This document shows, one piece after another, positions 1-9,223 of a stretch of DNA of 64,000 bases (position 1 is the stretch's first letter; the number at the start of each line of letters is the position of its first letter). Under the pieces are notes generated by a model. That model saw only the letters and a program-made list of their open reading frames with translations, did not search any database and was not told the origin of the DNA. The stretch is from an uncultured Opitutales bacterium (GTDB lineage Bacteria; Verrucomicrobiota; Verrucomicrobiia; Opitutales; Coraliomargaritaceae): assembly GCA_937775295.1 (NCBI GenBank), contig CALKBZ010000003.1, positions 62,001 through 126,000 of the forward strand. The letters run 5' to 3'. The position numbers and the translations under genes were made by a program.

Positions 1-537
1 CGCCTCGGCAACGTGGCGTTCTTCTGCGCCGATACCGGGGTAGGCCCCCGGAGTATCGACAAGTGTGATGACTGGCATGTCGAATTTTTGAGCCATTTCC
101 ATTAGGCGCATCGCTTTGCGGTAGCCTTCCGGGTGTGGGCAACCGAAGTTGCGGAGTAAATTTTCCTTGGTGTTACGGCCTTTTTGTTGGCCAATCACCA
201 TCACAGGCTTGCCTGCAATAAACGCGGGGCCGCCGACGATGGCAGCGTCTTCGCGAAAGCGACGATCGCCGTGAAGCTCTTCGAAGTCGGTAAATACACG
301 TTCAATGTAGTCGAGTGAGTAGGGGCGCTTTGGGTGGCGTGATAGTTGCACGCGTTGCCAAGCAGTGAGGTCCGAGTAAATATCGACCTTGATTTTATCG
401 ATCTTCTTTTTGATCGCTTCGATTTCGTTGCTCACATCGACCTTGGACTCTTGCGAGACCTGGTTGAGTGTGATCAGTTGTTTCTCTAGCTCGCGCAGAG
501 GTTTTTCAAATTCAAGCGTGTATGTTACGTCTTCCAT
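1..537 (-). CDS. accA: Acetyl-CoA carboxylase carboxyltransferase subunit alpha (partial)
   Basis: The first 179 residues of AccA are visible; the C-terminal part lies beyond the left edge of the window. AccA with AccD transfers the carboxyl group from carboxy-biotin on AccB to acetyl-CoA, giving malonyl-CoA for fatty-acid synthesis in the cytoplasm. The start at 537 ([20 protein letters not shown]) matches the family's N-terminus, and the conserved carboxyltransferase motif [14 protein letters not shown] lies close to the window edge. A small TPR gene sits 45 bp upstream on the same strand and is probably co-transcribed. The assignment is secure; only the length of the missing part is unknown. 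Confidence 0.96.
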   Translation of the reverse strand, partial: MEDVTYTLEFEKPLRELEKQLITLNQVSQESKVDVSNEIEAIKKKIDKIKVDIYSDLTAWQRVQLSRHPKRPYSLDYIERVFTDFEELHGDRRFREDAAIVGGPAFIAGKPVMVIGQQKGRNTKENLLRNFGCPHPEGYRKAMRLMEMAQKFDMPVITLVDTPGAYPGIGAEERHVAEA

Positions 538-582
538 GTTGTGGTCGATTTTAGAGGAGCGTTTTATCGGCTGTCAATGCCG

Positions 583-942
583 CTAAATAGTATCCTTTTC
601 GGGGGGCGATTTTAGCTCGTCTTTCCAGCCAAGCATCCGCGCCTGCGCGCCGTAATATTCCGCTTTATCTTTATCACCGCGTTCGACCCAGATTCGAGAG
701 AGGCTGGTGTTTATGTGGATGTCGTTGGGTTTGAGCGCATGCGCTTGGTCTCCAGCTGATAGGGCATCGTCGAAGCGCCCTTCAGAAAAATAAATTTCAG
801 TCAGTGCATGCCAGGTTTCGAACGAATTCGGGTTTGCGGCGCTGAGCGCAGTCAGTTTACTCAGCGCCACCTTGCTGTCGCCGATGGTAAAGTCAAAGGT
901 GGCGTCATCGATTTGATCTTGGAGAGAAGTATCGTCTGTCAT
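583..942 (-). CDS. Small TPR-repeat protein
   Basis: A 119-residue soluble protein with no signal peptide or membrane segment. Roughly residues 10-105 form about three tetratricopeptide-like helical repeats: alternating small and aromatic residues such as WHALTEIYFSEGRFDDALSA, then a second unit ending in RGDKDKAEYYGAQARMLGW. TPR folds are protein-interaction scaffolds, so no enzymatic role is proposed. It lies 45 bp upstream of accA on the same strand and 55 bp from a divergent zinc-ribbon gene, so a shared divergent promoter region is likely in the 943-997 gap. Whether it assists the carboxylase is unknown. Confidence 0.75.
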   Translation of the reverse strand: MTDDTSLQDQIDDATFDFTIGDSKVALSKLTALSAANPNSFETWHALTEIYFSEGRFDDALSAGDQAHALKPNDIHINTSLSRIWVERGDKDKAEYYGAQARMLGWKDELKSPPEKDTI

Positions 943-997
943 GTCTTTTAGGTTGCTCTGCGTTGAAGGCCGTTTTGAAATAGTCTTATCTCATCTT

Positions 998-1702
998 ATG
1001 GCTGACCCGCAAATCGAAAAACTTCTTATTGTTCAATACCGCGATGTATCGTTGCTAAAAATCAAGCAAGACCTTGCTCGTATTCCGATAGAGCGAGGAA
1101 TGGTTGCGTCCGAAATCGCGTCGGAGGAGGCTAATATCGAGGCCGCTCGCCAGGCGCTGATCTCTAAGGAACTCCAACGCAAGGAAATCGATGTCGATGT
1201 TCAGGTCAAGGAGGGCGCTTTGCTGCGCTTTCGCACGCAGCAGGTCGAGGTGAAGAAGAACGATGAGTATCAGGCATTGACCCATCAAATCGAGCAGACC
1301 GAGGCGGATATTGCGACGCTCGAAGAGCGCGAGATCGAATTGATGCTGGATATCGACACTGCCAAACAAGAATTTGAGGCCGATAAAGCAGTGATACTGG
1401 TGCGTATCGAAGTGCAGCGGCAAGAAATTGCCCTGCTCACCGAGCGAGAGGGAAATTTAAATGCATCGGTGGCAGCAGCCAGCGAGGAGGTCGCGGAGTC
1501 CCGCGTCGGCATCGATGTGGACTATTTGGAACAATATGATCGTGTGAAGAAAATGGTAAAACGTGCGCCGTATTTGGCGCCAATCGAGGCACAGAAGTGC
1601 GGCGGTTGCCATTTACGAGTCTCCAATGAGATCTCACGCGGTGCGCAAAATGCCGGTGAGCCGCATTTTTGCGACCAGTGCGCGCGTATGGTTTACGCCT
1701 AA
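998..1702 (+). CDS. Zinc-ribbon protein with long coiled coil (zf-RING_7 family)
   Basis: A 234-residue protein. Residues ~10-180 are rich in E, Q, K and R with heptad character (coiled coil). The C-terminus carries a four-cysteine zinc ribbon, CGGCHLRV followed by CDQCARMVY. This layout is that of the C4 zinc-ribbon family (PF02591) found next to nucleic-acid-related genes in many bacteria; its molecular function is not established. I chose the ATG at 998 (MADPQIEKLLIVQYRDVSLL) over an in-frame ATG 57 bp upstream because the family begins with this LLxLQxxD-type helix and the upstream 19 residues look non-coding and overlap the divergent TPR gene. Confidence 0.85.
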   Translation: MADPQIEKLLIVQYRDVSLLKIKQDLARIPIERGMVASEIASEEANIEAARQALISKELQRKEIDVDVQVKEGALLRFRTQQVEVKKNDEYQALTHQIEQTEADIATLEEREIELMLDIDTAKQEFEADKAVILVRIEVQRQEIALLTEREGNLNASVAAASEEVAESRVGIDVDYLEQYDRVKKMVKRAPYLAPIEAQKCGGCHLRVSNEISRGAQNAGEPHFCDQCARMVYA

Positions 1703-2046
1703 GCGCTTATTCTGGGCGAATATTTAGCCGCACCAAGGGGTCGGCACCGCGGCACCGGTTTCGATTGCTTACGTTTCGCCTTCAAGGCTGCAATCGGTGG
1801 TAGTTTCTGAGTCCGATCCGTGTGTCGCGCTATGCCCATTGGAAAATTCGGTCGTGGATGATTTTTGCTGATTTATTTCCAAAAGGTGATCGGTGAAACT
1901 GTCCTGTTGCTTGTTTTGGGGCGGAAGTAGCTTGTTAATTGAGCGATGTTAAATGATTCTATACTTCTATTTTACTGAGTATAACTTGTTTAGTGGTGGG
2001 CTGCCACTCGTTGCCTAAGAAGCCATCTGCAGTGTAATATTATCAG
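1703..2046. other. Intergenic region with a two-level hairpin
   Basis: About 340 bp with no convincing gene. The only structure seen is an inverted repeat at 1762-1796 (CGATTGC pairing with GCAATCG) enclosing a second short hairpin (GCCTT/AAGGC). It lacks a T-tract, so it is not a typical terminator. I looked for RNase P, tmRNA and SRP RNA hallmarks here and saw none. The second half is AT-rich. Confidence 0.4.
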
Positions 2047-2470
2047 TTGTATCAGACGATAGATGACCCGGAAGTGCAGCAGTTCCTAGCCGCTGGTTTG
2101 CAGTTGTTACGCCGCGAGCATAGCCCTTTAGAGTTTACAGTGAATGAGGTCTTGTTACGCCAGTCTAAGAAGAACGAAACGGACACGGCTACGCAATTAA
2201 TGAAGATTTTTCGCTCACCAAATTGTCGATGCTCAGGCTGGAATCTTTGCGTTTTATTTTTCAGTGCCGCCGAGCCATGCTGAGTTTTATCTGCTCTTAG
2301 CGCATGAGATTGGGCATTTGCAGCGGCCATCCCTAGTCGACGACTGGGAAATGGAGGGCTTTTGCATGGTCTTCTCTGAGGACTTATGTCGCCAGCAAGG
2401 CAAAGACTGGAGCATCTGGGAGCGGCGCTTTCGTGAGGATTCGAAAGATCCCTATGCGCGAGCTTATTGA
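2047..2470 (+). pseudogene. HExxH metallopeptidase-like gene, frameshifted
   Basis: Two overlapping reading frames make one protein. The first begins at a TTG at 2047 (YQTIDDPEVQQFLAAGLQLL) and is coherent up to about 2206. The second is open from about 2204 and carries FYLLLAHEIGHLQRP, with the zinc-protease-type HEIGH motif, ending at 2470. A single extra T in the T5 run at 2207-2211 explains the break: removing it joins TQLMKIF to AHQIVDAQAGIF. The protein would be about 140 residues. The family is not recognised beyond the HExxH motif; residues after it (SLVDDWEMEGF) could supply a third ligand. An in-frame stop at 2035 limits any upstream extension. It is either decayed or an assembly indel. 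Confidence 0.55.
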
Positions 2471-2504
2471 TCGGCGTTGCAGAAGAAGTAATGAGTCCTT
2501 CGTG

Positions 2505-4382
2505 TTAATGCACGCTGGGGTCTTCCATTAGATTTTGCGCTAGGTGGTAGCCGCTCTGGTCGGTGGAGTTGTGCAGTGCCTTCATCCATATGGCGATGCG
2601 CTGGCGGCCTCGGGAGCAGATGTATTTCGCGGTTTCGACGGAGTGGTCGGGGTCGTTGTGCTCGGGGTCGACTTGGTGGCGTGCTTCGCATGCTTGGTTG
2701 AGCTGGTTGGCGCGGGCGCAGGCGCAGGACATGGCGAAGAGTTCGGTGCCGATGTCGACGAGGCGGCCTAGCAGGAGTTGCTTCTTTTCCAGTTTCGGTC
2801 CGTAGCGCAGCATACTATGGAAGAGCTGCCTGCTGAGTTTCCGGCTGAGCTGATCGATGCGAATGAGCTCAACATAGAGCGCGGGATGGAAGTCCTTTGG
2901 CACGCGCACTCGGTTGGACACATATTGCTTCGGATACCATTTCGCGTAATGGCGTGCGGCTTCGAAAACGGTGCGTAGGCGAGTCGATTTCGTTTGGCGA
3001 CTATCGAGTGCGGCAGCGCTTTTGCGCAGGTGTGGGTCGAGTGCTTCGCGGGCAATGAAGAGGCGCATGATCTCGCTGGAGCCTTCGAAGATGGTGTTGA
3101 TGCGGCAGTCGCGCATCATGCGTTCGATCGGGTCGCCCACTTCGCCGCGTTTAATTAGTGAACTCTCGATTTCGTAGCCGCGGCCGCCTTTGATCTGCAT
3201 GGTTTGGTCGATCGTGTGCCATGCGGCTTCACTGCCCCAGAGTTTGCTCATTGCCGCTTCGAGACGGATGTCGGCGTACTTGTCGTGGTCGACGAGTGAG
3301 GAGGTGTAGCGGACCATCGATTCGGTGGCGAATGTATCGGCTGCGATGTCGGCAATTTTGGCTGCGATGGCTGTGTGTTTGCCGATGGCTTGCCCCCATT
3401 GCTCGCGTTGCTTAGACCAACGAATCACGATCTCTTGGCAGCGCTGCATCATACCAGTGCAGGCGGCGGGCAAAGTGAGGCGTCCTGTATTGAGGGTGGT
3501 GAGAGCGACTTTGAGGCCTTTGCCGACTTCGTGCACGACATCCTCCACGGGCACCTCGACGTTGTGAAAATGGAGCACGCCATTGTAGAGTGCTTTTAAG
3601 CCCATGAAGCGGCAGCGCGTGACGATCTCGACGCCGGGGGCTTCCATCGCGACGATGAATGCGGTCGTGGCGAGGCGTTTGCCTTCTTGCGGGGTGCGCG
3701 CCATGACGATGATGTGCGAGGCTTTCAGGCTATTGGTGCACCAGAGCTTTTCGCCATTGAGAATGTAGTGCGTGCCGGCTTCGTTGAGTTCGGAATGGGT
3801 TTGCATGCGCGCGGGGTCGGAGCCGACTTCTTGTTCAGTCAATGCGAAAGCGGATATTTGGCCTTTGGCGAACAGCGGTAGGTATTTCTTTTTTTGCGCA
3901 TCGGTGCCAAACATCAGCAGCGGTTGAGGCACGCCGATGGACTGATGTGCGGAGAGGAGTGCGGCGAGGTTCCCGCAGTGCCGACCTAGTAACATTGCGG
4001 AGCGGGAGTAGTTGGTTTGTGAGAGCCCGAGTCCGCCATAGGCGTGTGGAATTTTGATACCAAATGCACCGAGTTCGCCGAGGCCTTTAATCACATGGTC
4101 GGGGATTTCGCCTTTCAGATCTATGGTGTCGGGGTCGGTTCGGTTACGTAAGAAGCGATCCAGCTTTTTAAGAAAGGCGTTGCCTTGATCACAGTCTTCG
4201 GTCGCTTGCACGGGGAAGGGGGTGATATCTACAAATTCGGGGTGGCCGTCGAACAGTGACGCGGCGAAACCGCTCAGTGCGCGTTGGTCGCGCGAACCTT
4301 CGGCCATTTCCAGTGAAGCGCGTTGGCTGCGAGACATCTTAGAAGTGTCGATGAGCGAATCATTTGAGGTTTTTTGAGTCAT
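2505..4382 (-). CDS. Acyl-CoA dehydrogenase (long form)
   Basis: A 625-residue flavoprotein that introduces the trans-2 double bond into acyl-CoA, the first oxidation of the beta-oxidation cycle. The acyl-CoA dehydrogenase core runs from ~90 to ~460: ALTEQEVGSDPARMQTHSEL is the FAD/substrate loop, and DCRINTIFEGSSEIMRLFIA carries the catalytic-loop glutamate typical of the family. It is longer than the ~380-residue short-chain enzymes; the N-terminal ~85 residues and a C-terminal ~160-residue helical extension resemble very-long-chain or FadE-type enzymes, which suggests long-chain substrates. It is the last gene of the minus-strand lipid operon, 71 bp after the FadB-like gene. The electron acceptor (ETF) is not in this window. 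Confidence 0.92.
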   Translation of the reverse strand: MTQKTSNDSLIDTSKMSRSQRASLEMAEGSRDQRALSGFAASLFDGHPEFVDITPFPVQATEDCDQGNAFLKKLDRFLRNRTDPDTIDLKGEIPDHVIKGLGELGAFGIKIPHAYGGLGLSQTNYSRSAMLLGRHCGNLAALLSAHQSIGVPQPLLMFGTDAQKKKYLPLFAKGQISAFALTEQEVGSDPARMQTHSELNEAGTHYILNGEKLWCTNSLKASHIIVMARTPQEGKRLATTAFIVAMEAPGVEIVTRCRFMGLKALYNGVLHFHNVEVPVEDVVHEVGKGLKVALTTLNTGRLTLPAACTGMMQRCQEIVIRWSKQREQWGQAIGKHTAIAAKIADIAADTFATESMVRYTSSLVDHDKYADIRLEAAMSKLWGSEAAWHTIDQTMQIKGGRGYEIESSLIKRGEVGDPIERMMRDCRINTIFEGSSEIMRLFIAREALDPHLRKSAAALDSRQTKSTRLRTVFEAARHYAKWYPKQYVSNRVRVPKDFHPALYVELIRIDQLSRKLSRQLFHSMLRYGPKLEKKQLLLGRLVDIGTELFAMSCACARANQLNQACEARHQVDPEHNDPDHSVETAKYICSRGRQRIAIWMKALHNSTDQSGYHLAQNLMEDPSVH

Positions 4383-4453
4383 GGTATTGGGGGCTTGAGG
4401 GTGAGGAGGCCTGAGGCTTTAGAGAGGAGGCTGGAGGGTTGAATGGTGGATAC
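4383..4453. repeat. Degenerate 7-bp tandem repeat before the acyl-CoA dehydrogenase gene
   Basis: The spacer between the two lipid genes is built of imperfect heptads close to AAGCCTC in the mRNA sense (GAGGCTT on the plus strand), reaching almost to the start codon at 4382. No Shine-Dalgarno sequence is evident. Compare the exact heptads at 6464-6484 and the degenerate ones at 63771-63791. Confidence 0.5.
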
Positions 4454-6457
4454 TTATCCTGTTTTTCGATTTGGTGCGGGGTAGAAATCGGGGCGTAAGA
4501 GATGAGTCGCATCGGCGTAGCGTAGTGGCCCTCCGCGGAAGGGGGCGTAGCCAGTGCCCATGACCATCGCGAAGTCGATGCTCGCCGGTGAGTCTGCGAT
4601 CTCTTCGTCGAGGCAGCGGGCCGCCTCTTCGGACATGAGGTGAGCGAGCCGATCGATGATCGGCTCATCGGGGGCAATGCGGTTTTGACGGAGTGCGAGT
4701 GTGTCAGGGTTGGGCGTCGGTGTCTTTGAGTCGTAATTATAAAAACCTTTGCCGCTCTTGCGACCGAGGTGACGATTCTCAATCATTTCATTGAGAAGTG
4801 GCGGCATGGACATGCGCTCTGGATAAGCTGCAATGAGCGTCTCGGCGACATGGCTGCCGACATCGAGGCCGACTTCATCGAGTAAGCGCAGTGGCCCCAT
4901 CGGCATGCCGAAGTCGAGCATCGCTTCGTCGATCTGCTCAGGTGCAATGCCAGTGGCGAAGATGTGGCAGGCCTCAAGGAGGTAGGGGACTAGAATGCGG
5001 TTGACCAAGAATCCCGGCGAGTCCTTCACCACCACGGGGATCTTGCCAATGCGTTGCACGAATCGAATCGCTGTGGCTAAGGTTTGTTCGGAGGTGGTCG
5101 GTGCGCGCACGATTTCAACCAGTGGCATTTGTGGCACTGGGTTAAAGAAGTGCAGGCCGATGATACGCCCCGGATTGGTGACGACCTCGGCCAGCTCATG
5201 GATCGGTAGTGCAGATGTATTGGTGGCGAGGATACAGTCTTCGGAGCAGCGTGTGTTCAGTTCGGCGAATATTTGCTGCTTGATGTCTAGGTCTTCGACG
5301 GCGGCCTCGATCACTAGGTCGCGATTATGCAGGGGTATTTTTTCGGCATTGGCATGTATGCGATCAAAGTTCTTGTGAGCTTCTGCTTTACTGGTGAAGT
5401 GGCGTGCGACGGCTTGACTATATTGATCGCCGATTTGGACCATGCCTTTGGCGAGTGCGTTGCCGTCGATGTCTTGCAGTAGCACGGGGTAGTGGTGCGC
5501 GCTGAGCCAGTAGGCAATGCCTGCGCCCATTATGCCGCTGCCGAGGACGACGGGATGTTGCAACTCGTGTGGTGTGACATCGGGGAGTCTAAGTTTCTTG
5601 GCCTTTTCGCTCAGGAAGAAAATATCGATGAGTCGTGCGGTCTCGGGTTGAGATACGAGTTCGATGACGGTGTCGCGCTCTTTACGGAAACTGACTGCTG
5701 GGGTGAGGGAAACAGATTGGCAGGCGACTTTTAATGCTTTGAGAGGTGCGGGGTAGAGGCCGCGGGTACGTTGCATGATATCCTTGCGTGCTTGTGCTTC
5801 AATCAAGCGAACAGATGCTGGATTGTGTAGGACGGGGTGCTCGGTAGTCTCTCGCTGACCTCTGCTGAGAAACTCCGTTGCGACGCGATCGAGGTGCTCT
5901 TTGGGCACGACGTCATCGATCATTCGTTTGATCTTGGCTCCGTTGGCGTTGAGCACTTTGCCGCCGAGGATGAGCGGCAGTGCTTGTGGTAAGCCAATGA
6001 GTTTTGGGAGCCGTGTAGAACCGCCCCAAGCGGGCAGGATGCCGAGCTTTGTCTCGGGGAGGCCGATTGTGGTGCATTTGTCATCCGATGCGATGCGCCA
6101 GTCACAAGCCAGTGCGAGCTCGTAGCCGCCGCCGAGGCATGCACCATGAATCGTGGCAATGGTTGGTATGCGTAGGTCTTCGAGTTTTTGAAAGGCTTCG
6201 TGGCCGAGATCGATCATTGCGGCGAGTTCGCCGAGGGTGGACGCCATGAGTGCGTGTATGTCGGCTCCGGCGATGAAGATGTTTGGTTTGTTAGATCGTA
6301 GTTGTAGTGAATTGATGGAGTTATCATTTTCGATCTGTGTGAGCGTATCGAGCAACTCGTTGAGTGTATCGAAGTCGAATATATTGGCACTGGAGCCTTC
6401 TCGATCAAAGATGAGTGTGGCGTGTCCGTCTTGTGTGCTAAGTTGTAGGTTTTTCAT
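4454..6457 (-). CDS. Enoyl-CoA hydratase / 3-hydroxyacyl-CoA dehydrogenase (FadB/FadJ-like)
   Basis: A 667-residue bifunctional beta-oxidation protein. Residues ~1-190 are a crotonase domain with the oxyanion-hole segment GACLGGGYELA and the two acidic residues expected for hydration, Glu113 and Glu135 (GLPETKLGI). Residues ~300-660 are the NAD-dependent 3-hydroxyacyl-CoA dehydrogenase: dinucleotide motif VVLGSGIMGAGIAY (306-311), the HFFNPVPQMPLVEIV segment, and a C-terminal helical domain with FGMPMGPLRLLDEVGLD. It is somewhat shorter than E. coli FadB (~730). It would hydrate enoyl-CoA and oxidise the product to 3-ketoacyl-CoA, passed to the thiolase encoded 40 bp upstream. Orthology to FadB versus FadJ cannot be decided here. 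Confidence 0.93.
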   Translation of the reverse strand: MKNLQLSTQDGHATLIFDREGSSANIFDFDTLNELLDTLTQIENDNSINSLQLRSNKPNIFIAGADIHALMASTLGELAAMIDLGHEAFQKLEDLRIPTIATIHGACLGGGYELALACDWRIASDDKCTTIGLPETKLGILPAWGGSTRLPKLIGLPQALPLILGGKVLNANGAKIKRMIDDVVPKEHLDRVATEFLSRGQRETTEHPVLHNPASVRLIEAQARKDIMQRTRGLYPAPLKALKVACQSVSLTPAVSFRKERDTVIELVSQPETARLIDIFFLSEKAKKLRLPDVTPHELQHPVVLGSGIMGAGIAYWLSAHHYPVLLQDIDGNALAKGMVQIGDQYSQAVARHFTSKAEAHKNFDRIHANAEKIPLHNRDLVIEAAVEDLDIKQQIFAELNTRCSEDCILATNTSALPIHELAEVVTNPGRIIGLHFFNPVPQMPLVEIVRAPTTSEQTLATAIRFVQRIGKIPVVVKDSPGFLVNRILVPYLLEACHIFATGIAPEQIDEAMLDFGMPMGPLRLLDEVGLDVGSHVAETLIAAYPERMSMPPLLNEMIENRHLGRKSGKGFYNYDSKTPTPNPDTLALRQNRIAPDEPIIDRLAHLMSEEAARCLDEEIADSPASIDFAMVMGTGYAPFRGGPLRYADATHLLRPDFYPAPNRKTG

Positions 6458-6463
6458 TTTTAA

Positions 6464-6484
6464 ATGGCTGATGGCTGATGGCTG
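6464..6484. repeat. Three exact copies of a 7-bp repeat before the FadB-like gene
   Basis: ATGGCTG on the plus strand (CAGCCAT in the mRNA sense) is repeated three times without mismatch, ending 7 bp from the start codon at 6457. It occupies the ribosome-binding region, and no Shine-Dalgarno sequence is seen. Confidence 0.8.
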
Positions 6485-6497
6485 ATTAAGAGTAAGA

Positions 6498-7769
6498 CTA
6501 AGTTCGTTCGAGCCAGAGGGCTGCGCCCTGGCCGCCGCCGATGCAGAGGCTGACGAGGGCGCGTTGGCCTTGGTTGGCTTTGAGTTGGTTGAGTGCGCTG
6601 AGGACGAGTCGCGCGCCCGTCGCTCCGACGGGGTGGCCCATGGCGATCGAGCCGCCGCGTGGATTGAGTATAGCTTCGGGGATTGAGCCGAGTGCTACGT
6701 CGAGTCCTGCCTTTTGGGCGTATGCGGGTTCTTTGAGGGCTTTGAGAACCGAGATAACTTGGGCGGCGAAGGCTTCGTTGATTTCGACTAGGTCGGCGTC
6801 GTTGAGCGAGAGTTGAGCGCGGGCATTGACGGCTGCGATGGCTTTGACTGGGCCGAGACCCATGCGAGCCGGATCACAACCAGTGTAAGCGTAATCGACT
6901 AGGTGACCGAGCGGCTCGATGCCAAGTGCTTCGGCGCGTGCCTCGGAACCGACTAGTAGGGCGACTGCGCCGTCGGTGATTTGAGAGGCATTGCCAGCAG
7001 TGACGCTGCCAGTCTTATGGTCGAACACGGGACGCAATTTGCTGAGTTTATCAAATGTGGAGTCGCTGCGCATGCCGTTGTCTTCGGTGATGGCCAAACC
7101 TTCGGCGTGTACGGCGGTGATTTCTGCTTGGGTCTCGGCTTGTGCGGCAAATGCTTTCTCGTGTGAGCGAGCGGCGAAGTGGTCTTGGGCTTCGCGTGAT
7201 ATGGCAAAATCGCGCACGAGGTTTTCGGCGGTTTCTCCCATGTTGAATCCTGAGACGGGGTCGCTGAGCCCGAGTTGCAGTGCGAGGAGGGGCGAGAAGT
7301 CTTCGGGGCGAAAGTGTGTGAGCGCGAGGATTCGCTCTTTCAGTGTCTTAGCTTTGGCCAGTTCGGTGAAATGCTCGACTGCGCCGTGGCGATAAATGAG
7401 TGGGTAGTTACTCATACTTTCGACGCCACCGACGATAAAGAGGTCGCCCATGCCGGCGAGTAAGCGTTGGTGTGCGCAAGTAATTGCTTCGATGCCAGAG
7501 GCGCAGTTACGGTTGACTGTAGCAGCTGGCACATGGTGGGTCACGCCCGCACGCAGAGCGATGACGCGGGCGATGTTGGCGCTGTCGGCGGGTTGACCGA
7601 CGCAGCCAAAAATCACTTCGGATAGTTCGGCGGGGTCGAGTGCGGTGCGGTCGAGCAGGGCGGCGACTGCGTGGCGACCGAGGTCGCTAGCGCTGAGGCT
7701 AGCAAGTTCGGTGCCCATGCGGGTGAAGGGGGTGCGCACTCCGGCGATGATGACGAGTTCTTTGCTCAT
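6498..7769 (-). CDS. Acetyl-CoA C-acyltransferase (3-ketoacyl-CoA thiolase)
   Basis: A 423-residue thiolase. The nucleophilic cysteine is Cys89 in NRNCASGIEAI. The histidine lies in AMGHPVGATGARLV and the second cysteine in CIGGGQGAAL near the C-terminus, so all catalytic positions are present. The length is close to FadI-type thiolases (~420-435) and longer than FadA (~390). It would cleave 3-ketoacyl-CoA with CoA to release acetyl-CoA. Its start overlaps the end of the upstream CoA-ligase-like gene by 4 bp (ATGA), which indicates translational coupling in the lipid operon. Confidence 0.94.
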   Translation of the reverse strand: MSKELVIIAGVRTPFTRMGTELASLSASDLGRHAVAALLDRTALDPAELSEVIFGCVGQPADSANIARVIALRAGVTHHVPAATVNRNCASGIEAITCAHQRLLAGMGDLFIVGGVESMSNYPLIYRHGAVEHFTELAKAKTLKERILALTHFRPEDFSPLLALQLGLSDPVSGFNMGETAENLVRDFAISREAQDHFAARSHEKAFAAQAETQAEITAVHAEGLAITEDNGMRSDSTFDKLSKLRPVFDHKTGSVTAGNASQITDGAVALLVGSEARAEALGIEPLGHLVDYAYTGCDPARMGLGPVKAIAAVNARAQLSLNDADLVEINEAFAAQVISVLKALKEPAYAQKAGLDVALGSIPEAILNPRGGSIAMGHPVGATGARLVLSALNQLKANQGQRALVSLCIGGGQGAALWLERT

Positions 7770-9223
7770 AGTTGGGCTCCTTTTGGTCGGTGATCGATGA
7801 CTTTTTGTTCTTTAAGTTCGGTGCCGACGCCTTGCAGCTTGCGCATCTCTTCCCATGTGTGGAGTTCGATGGCGTTGGGCATGAGTTCGACTTTTTGCTG
7901 AAATCGTCGCTTGATGGAGGCTTCTAAATCTTGGCTGCCGTTGAGGCCGACCGCGTGAACGATGAGCTCATCGACATCGAGCGGGTCATCGTTGTGTTTG
8001 CGGATTTCGAGCTGCCATGCGCCGACGCCGGGGGTGTCGTCGATGAGGTGTTCGAGTTGGTTGAAGTCGACGAGTGTGCCTTTGAGCTTGTCGAGGTGTA
8101 GATGGTGAATGTCGGACACGCGGGATATTTTGCCGAGTAATCGTGGGCAGGTGCGGCCGCAGTGCGGGCAGGGTTGATGGGTAATGCCGTGCTCGATCAA
8201 GTCGCCGGTGCGGTAACGCAAGACGATGGAGCCTCGGGCATCAAGTTGGGTGAATACGATTTCGCCGGGTTGCTCGTCTGGCACGCGCTGGCCTGACGCG
8301 GGGTCGATGATTTCGACAAAGCCCATGTCGGGATAGATGTGAAACCCCGCCGAGGCTTGGCCTTCGGGGACGAGGCATTCGCTCCATGCGATTTTGGCTT
8401 CGGTGAAGCCATAAGTGGACATGACGGCGACCTGCTCTGCGCCGACATTTGCACATAGCTTGCGGAGTTTGCGGCGCATGCCTTCGGGCACTTTTTCGCC
8501 GCCGAGGACGAGGGTTTTAAGCCGCGTCCAGTCGGCGTTTTGCTCGGAGGCTTCCTGTAGCATGTGGTAAAGAAAGGTGGGCATCGCGATGATGGCGTCG
8601 GGGTTTAGCTTCGAGATGACGCGGACATTGCCGTCGGTGCCCATTGTTTTGCCGCCGCCGGTGGAGAGGTTGAAGGTGTTGAACGCGAGGCCTGCGTAGT
8701 GCGCCTGCCAGAAGGCGAGATGCGGGGCGAAGGGGAAGGCGTTTATGTGCCGATATTCTGGTTTAGAACGGCAGATTTCCATGAGTCGGCGACCGCTAGT
8801 TTCGAGTCGATCCAGGTCATGTTGGGTGTATAAGAAGGGCACGGCTGCGGAGGAGCGACCGGTGGTGCTGGTCATGAAGATCGGGCGTAGCTCACGTTCG
8901 AGTAATCGTTTGGCTGACTTCGGGCCATGCCGTAGCGCTAGCCTTCGAGTGCTCCATTGCTTTTTTAGAATCGCTTCGTCGGGGACGATGACGAAGTCGC
9001 GCGTGTCGCTGAGCTCAGCCTTGCTGGTAAAGGGTATTTTAACGAGGTCGTCGGTGCTGCGTATGTCCTCTGCCTTCAAGCCTGCGGCTTGAAACATGTT
9101 TTGATAGTGCCGCGTGAATGGGAGCACGCGGCTTTTCAAGAAATGGGTGAGTATTAAAGCTTGTTGGTGATGGATTTCATCAATTGAGGCTGTTTCCCAC
9201 CATGTGGTTTGCCTGTGGTTCAT
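7766..9223 (-). CDS. AMP-forming acyl-CoA ligase of the PaaK-like family
   Basis: A 485-residue adenylate-forming enzyme. The nucleotide-binding loop is seen as MTSTTGRSSAAVPFLYT, the adenine/active-site motif as STYGFTEAKIAW, and the hinge region as YRTGDLIEHG; a CPHCGRTCP segment follows, as in phenylacetate-CoA ligase relatives. It probably activates a carboxylic acid with ATP and CoA. Its place between a lipase and the thiolase suggests that the substrate is a fatty acid rather than phenylacetate, and no phenylacetate genes are near; that is inference. Start at 9223 (MNHRQTTWWETASIDEIHHQ). It overlaps the upstream patatin gene by 44 bp. Confidence 0.85.
   Translation of the reverse strand: MNHRQTTWWETASIDEIHHQQALILTHFLKSRVLPFTRHYQNMFQAAGLKAEDIRSTDDLVKIPFTSKAELSDTRDFVIVPDEAILKKQWSTRRLALRHGPKSAKRLLERELRPIFMTSTTGRSSAAVPFLYTQHDLDRLETSGRRLMEICRSKPEYRHINAFPFAPHLAFWQAHYAGLAFNTFNLSTGGGKTMGTDGNVRVISKLNPDAIIAMPTFLYHMLQEASEQNADWTRLKTLVLGGEKVPEGMRRKLRKLCANVGAEQVAVMSTYGFTEAKIAWSECLVPEGQASAGFHIYPDMGFVEIIDPASGQRVPDEQPGEIVFTQLDARGSIVLRYRTGDLIEHGITHQPCPHCGRTCPRLLGKISRVSDIHHLHLDKLKGTLVDFNQLEHLIDDTPGVGAWQLEIRKHNDDPLDVDELIVHAVGLNGSQDLEASIKRRFQQKVELMPNAIELHTWEEMRKLQGVGTELKEQKVIDHRPKGAQL

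Noticed and set aside
1703-2040. Possible structural RNA after the zinc-ribbon gene
   Set aside because: Actinobacterial relatives of this gene lie near rnpB, so I looked for RNase P hallmarks (GAGGAAAGTC and ACAGAA regions) and for tmRNA and SRP RNA signatures; none is present.
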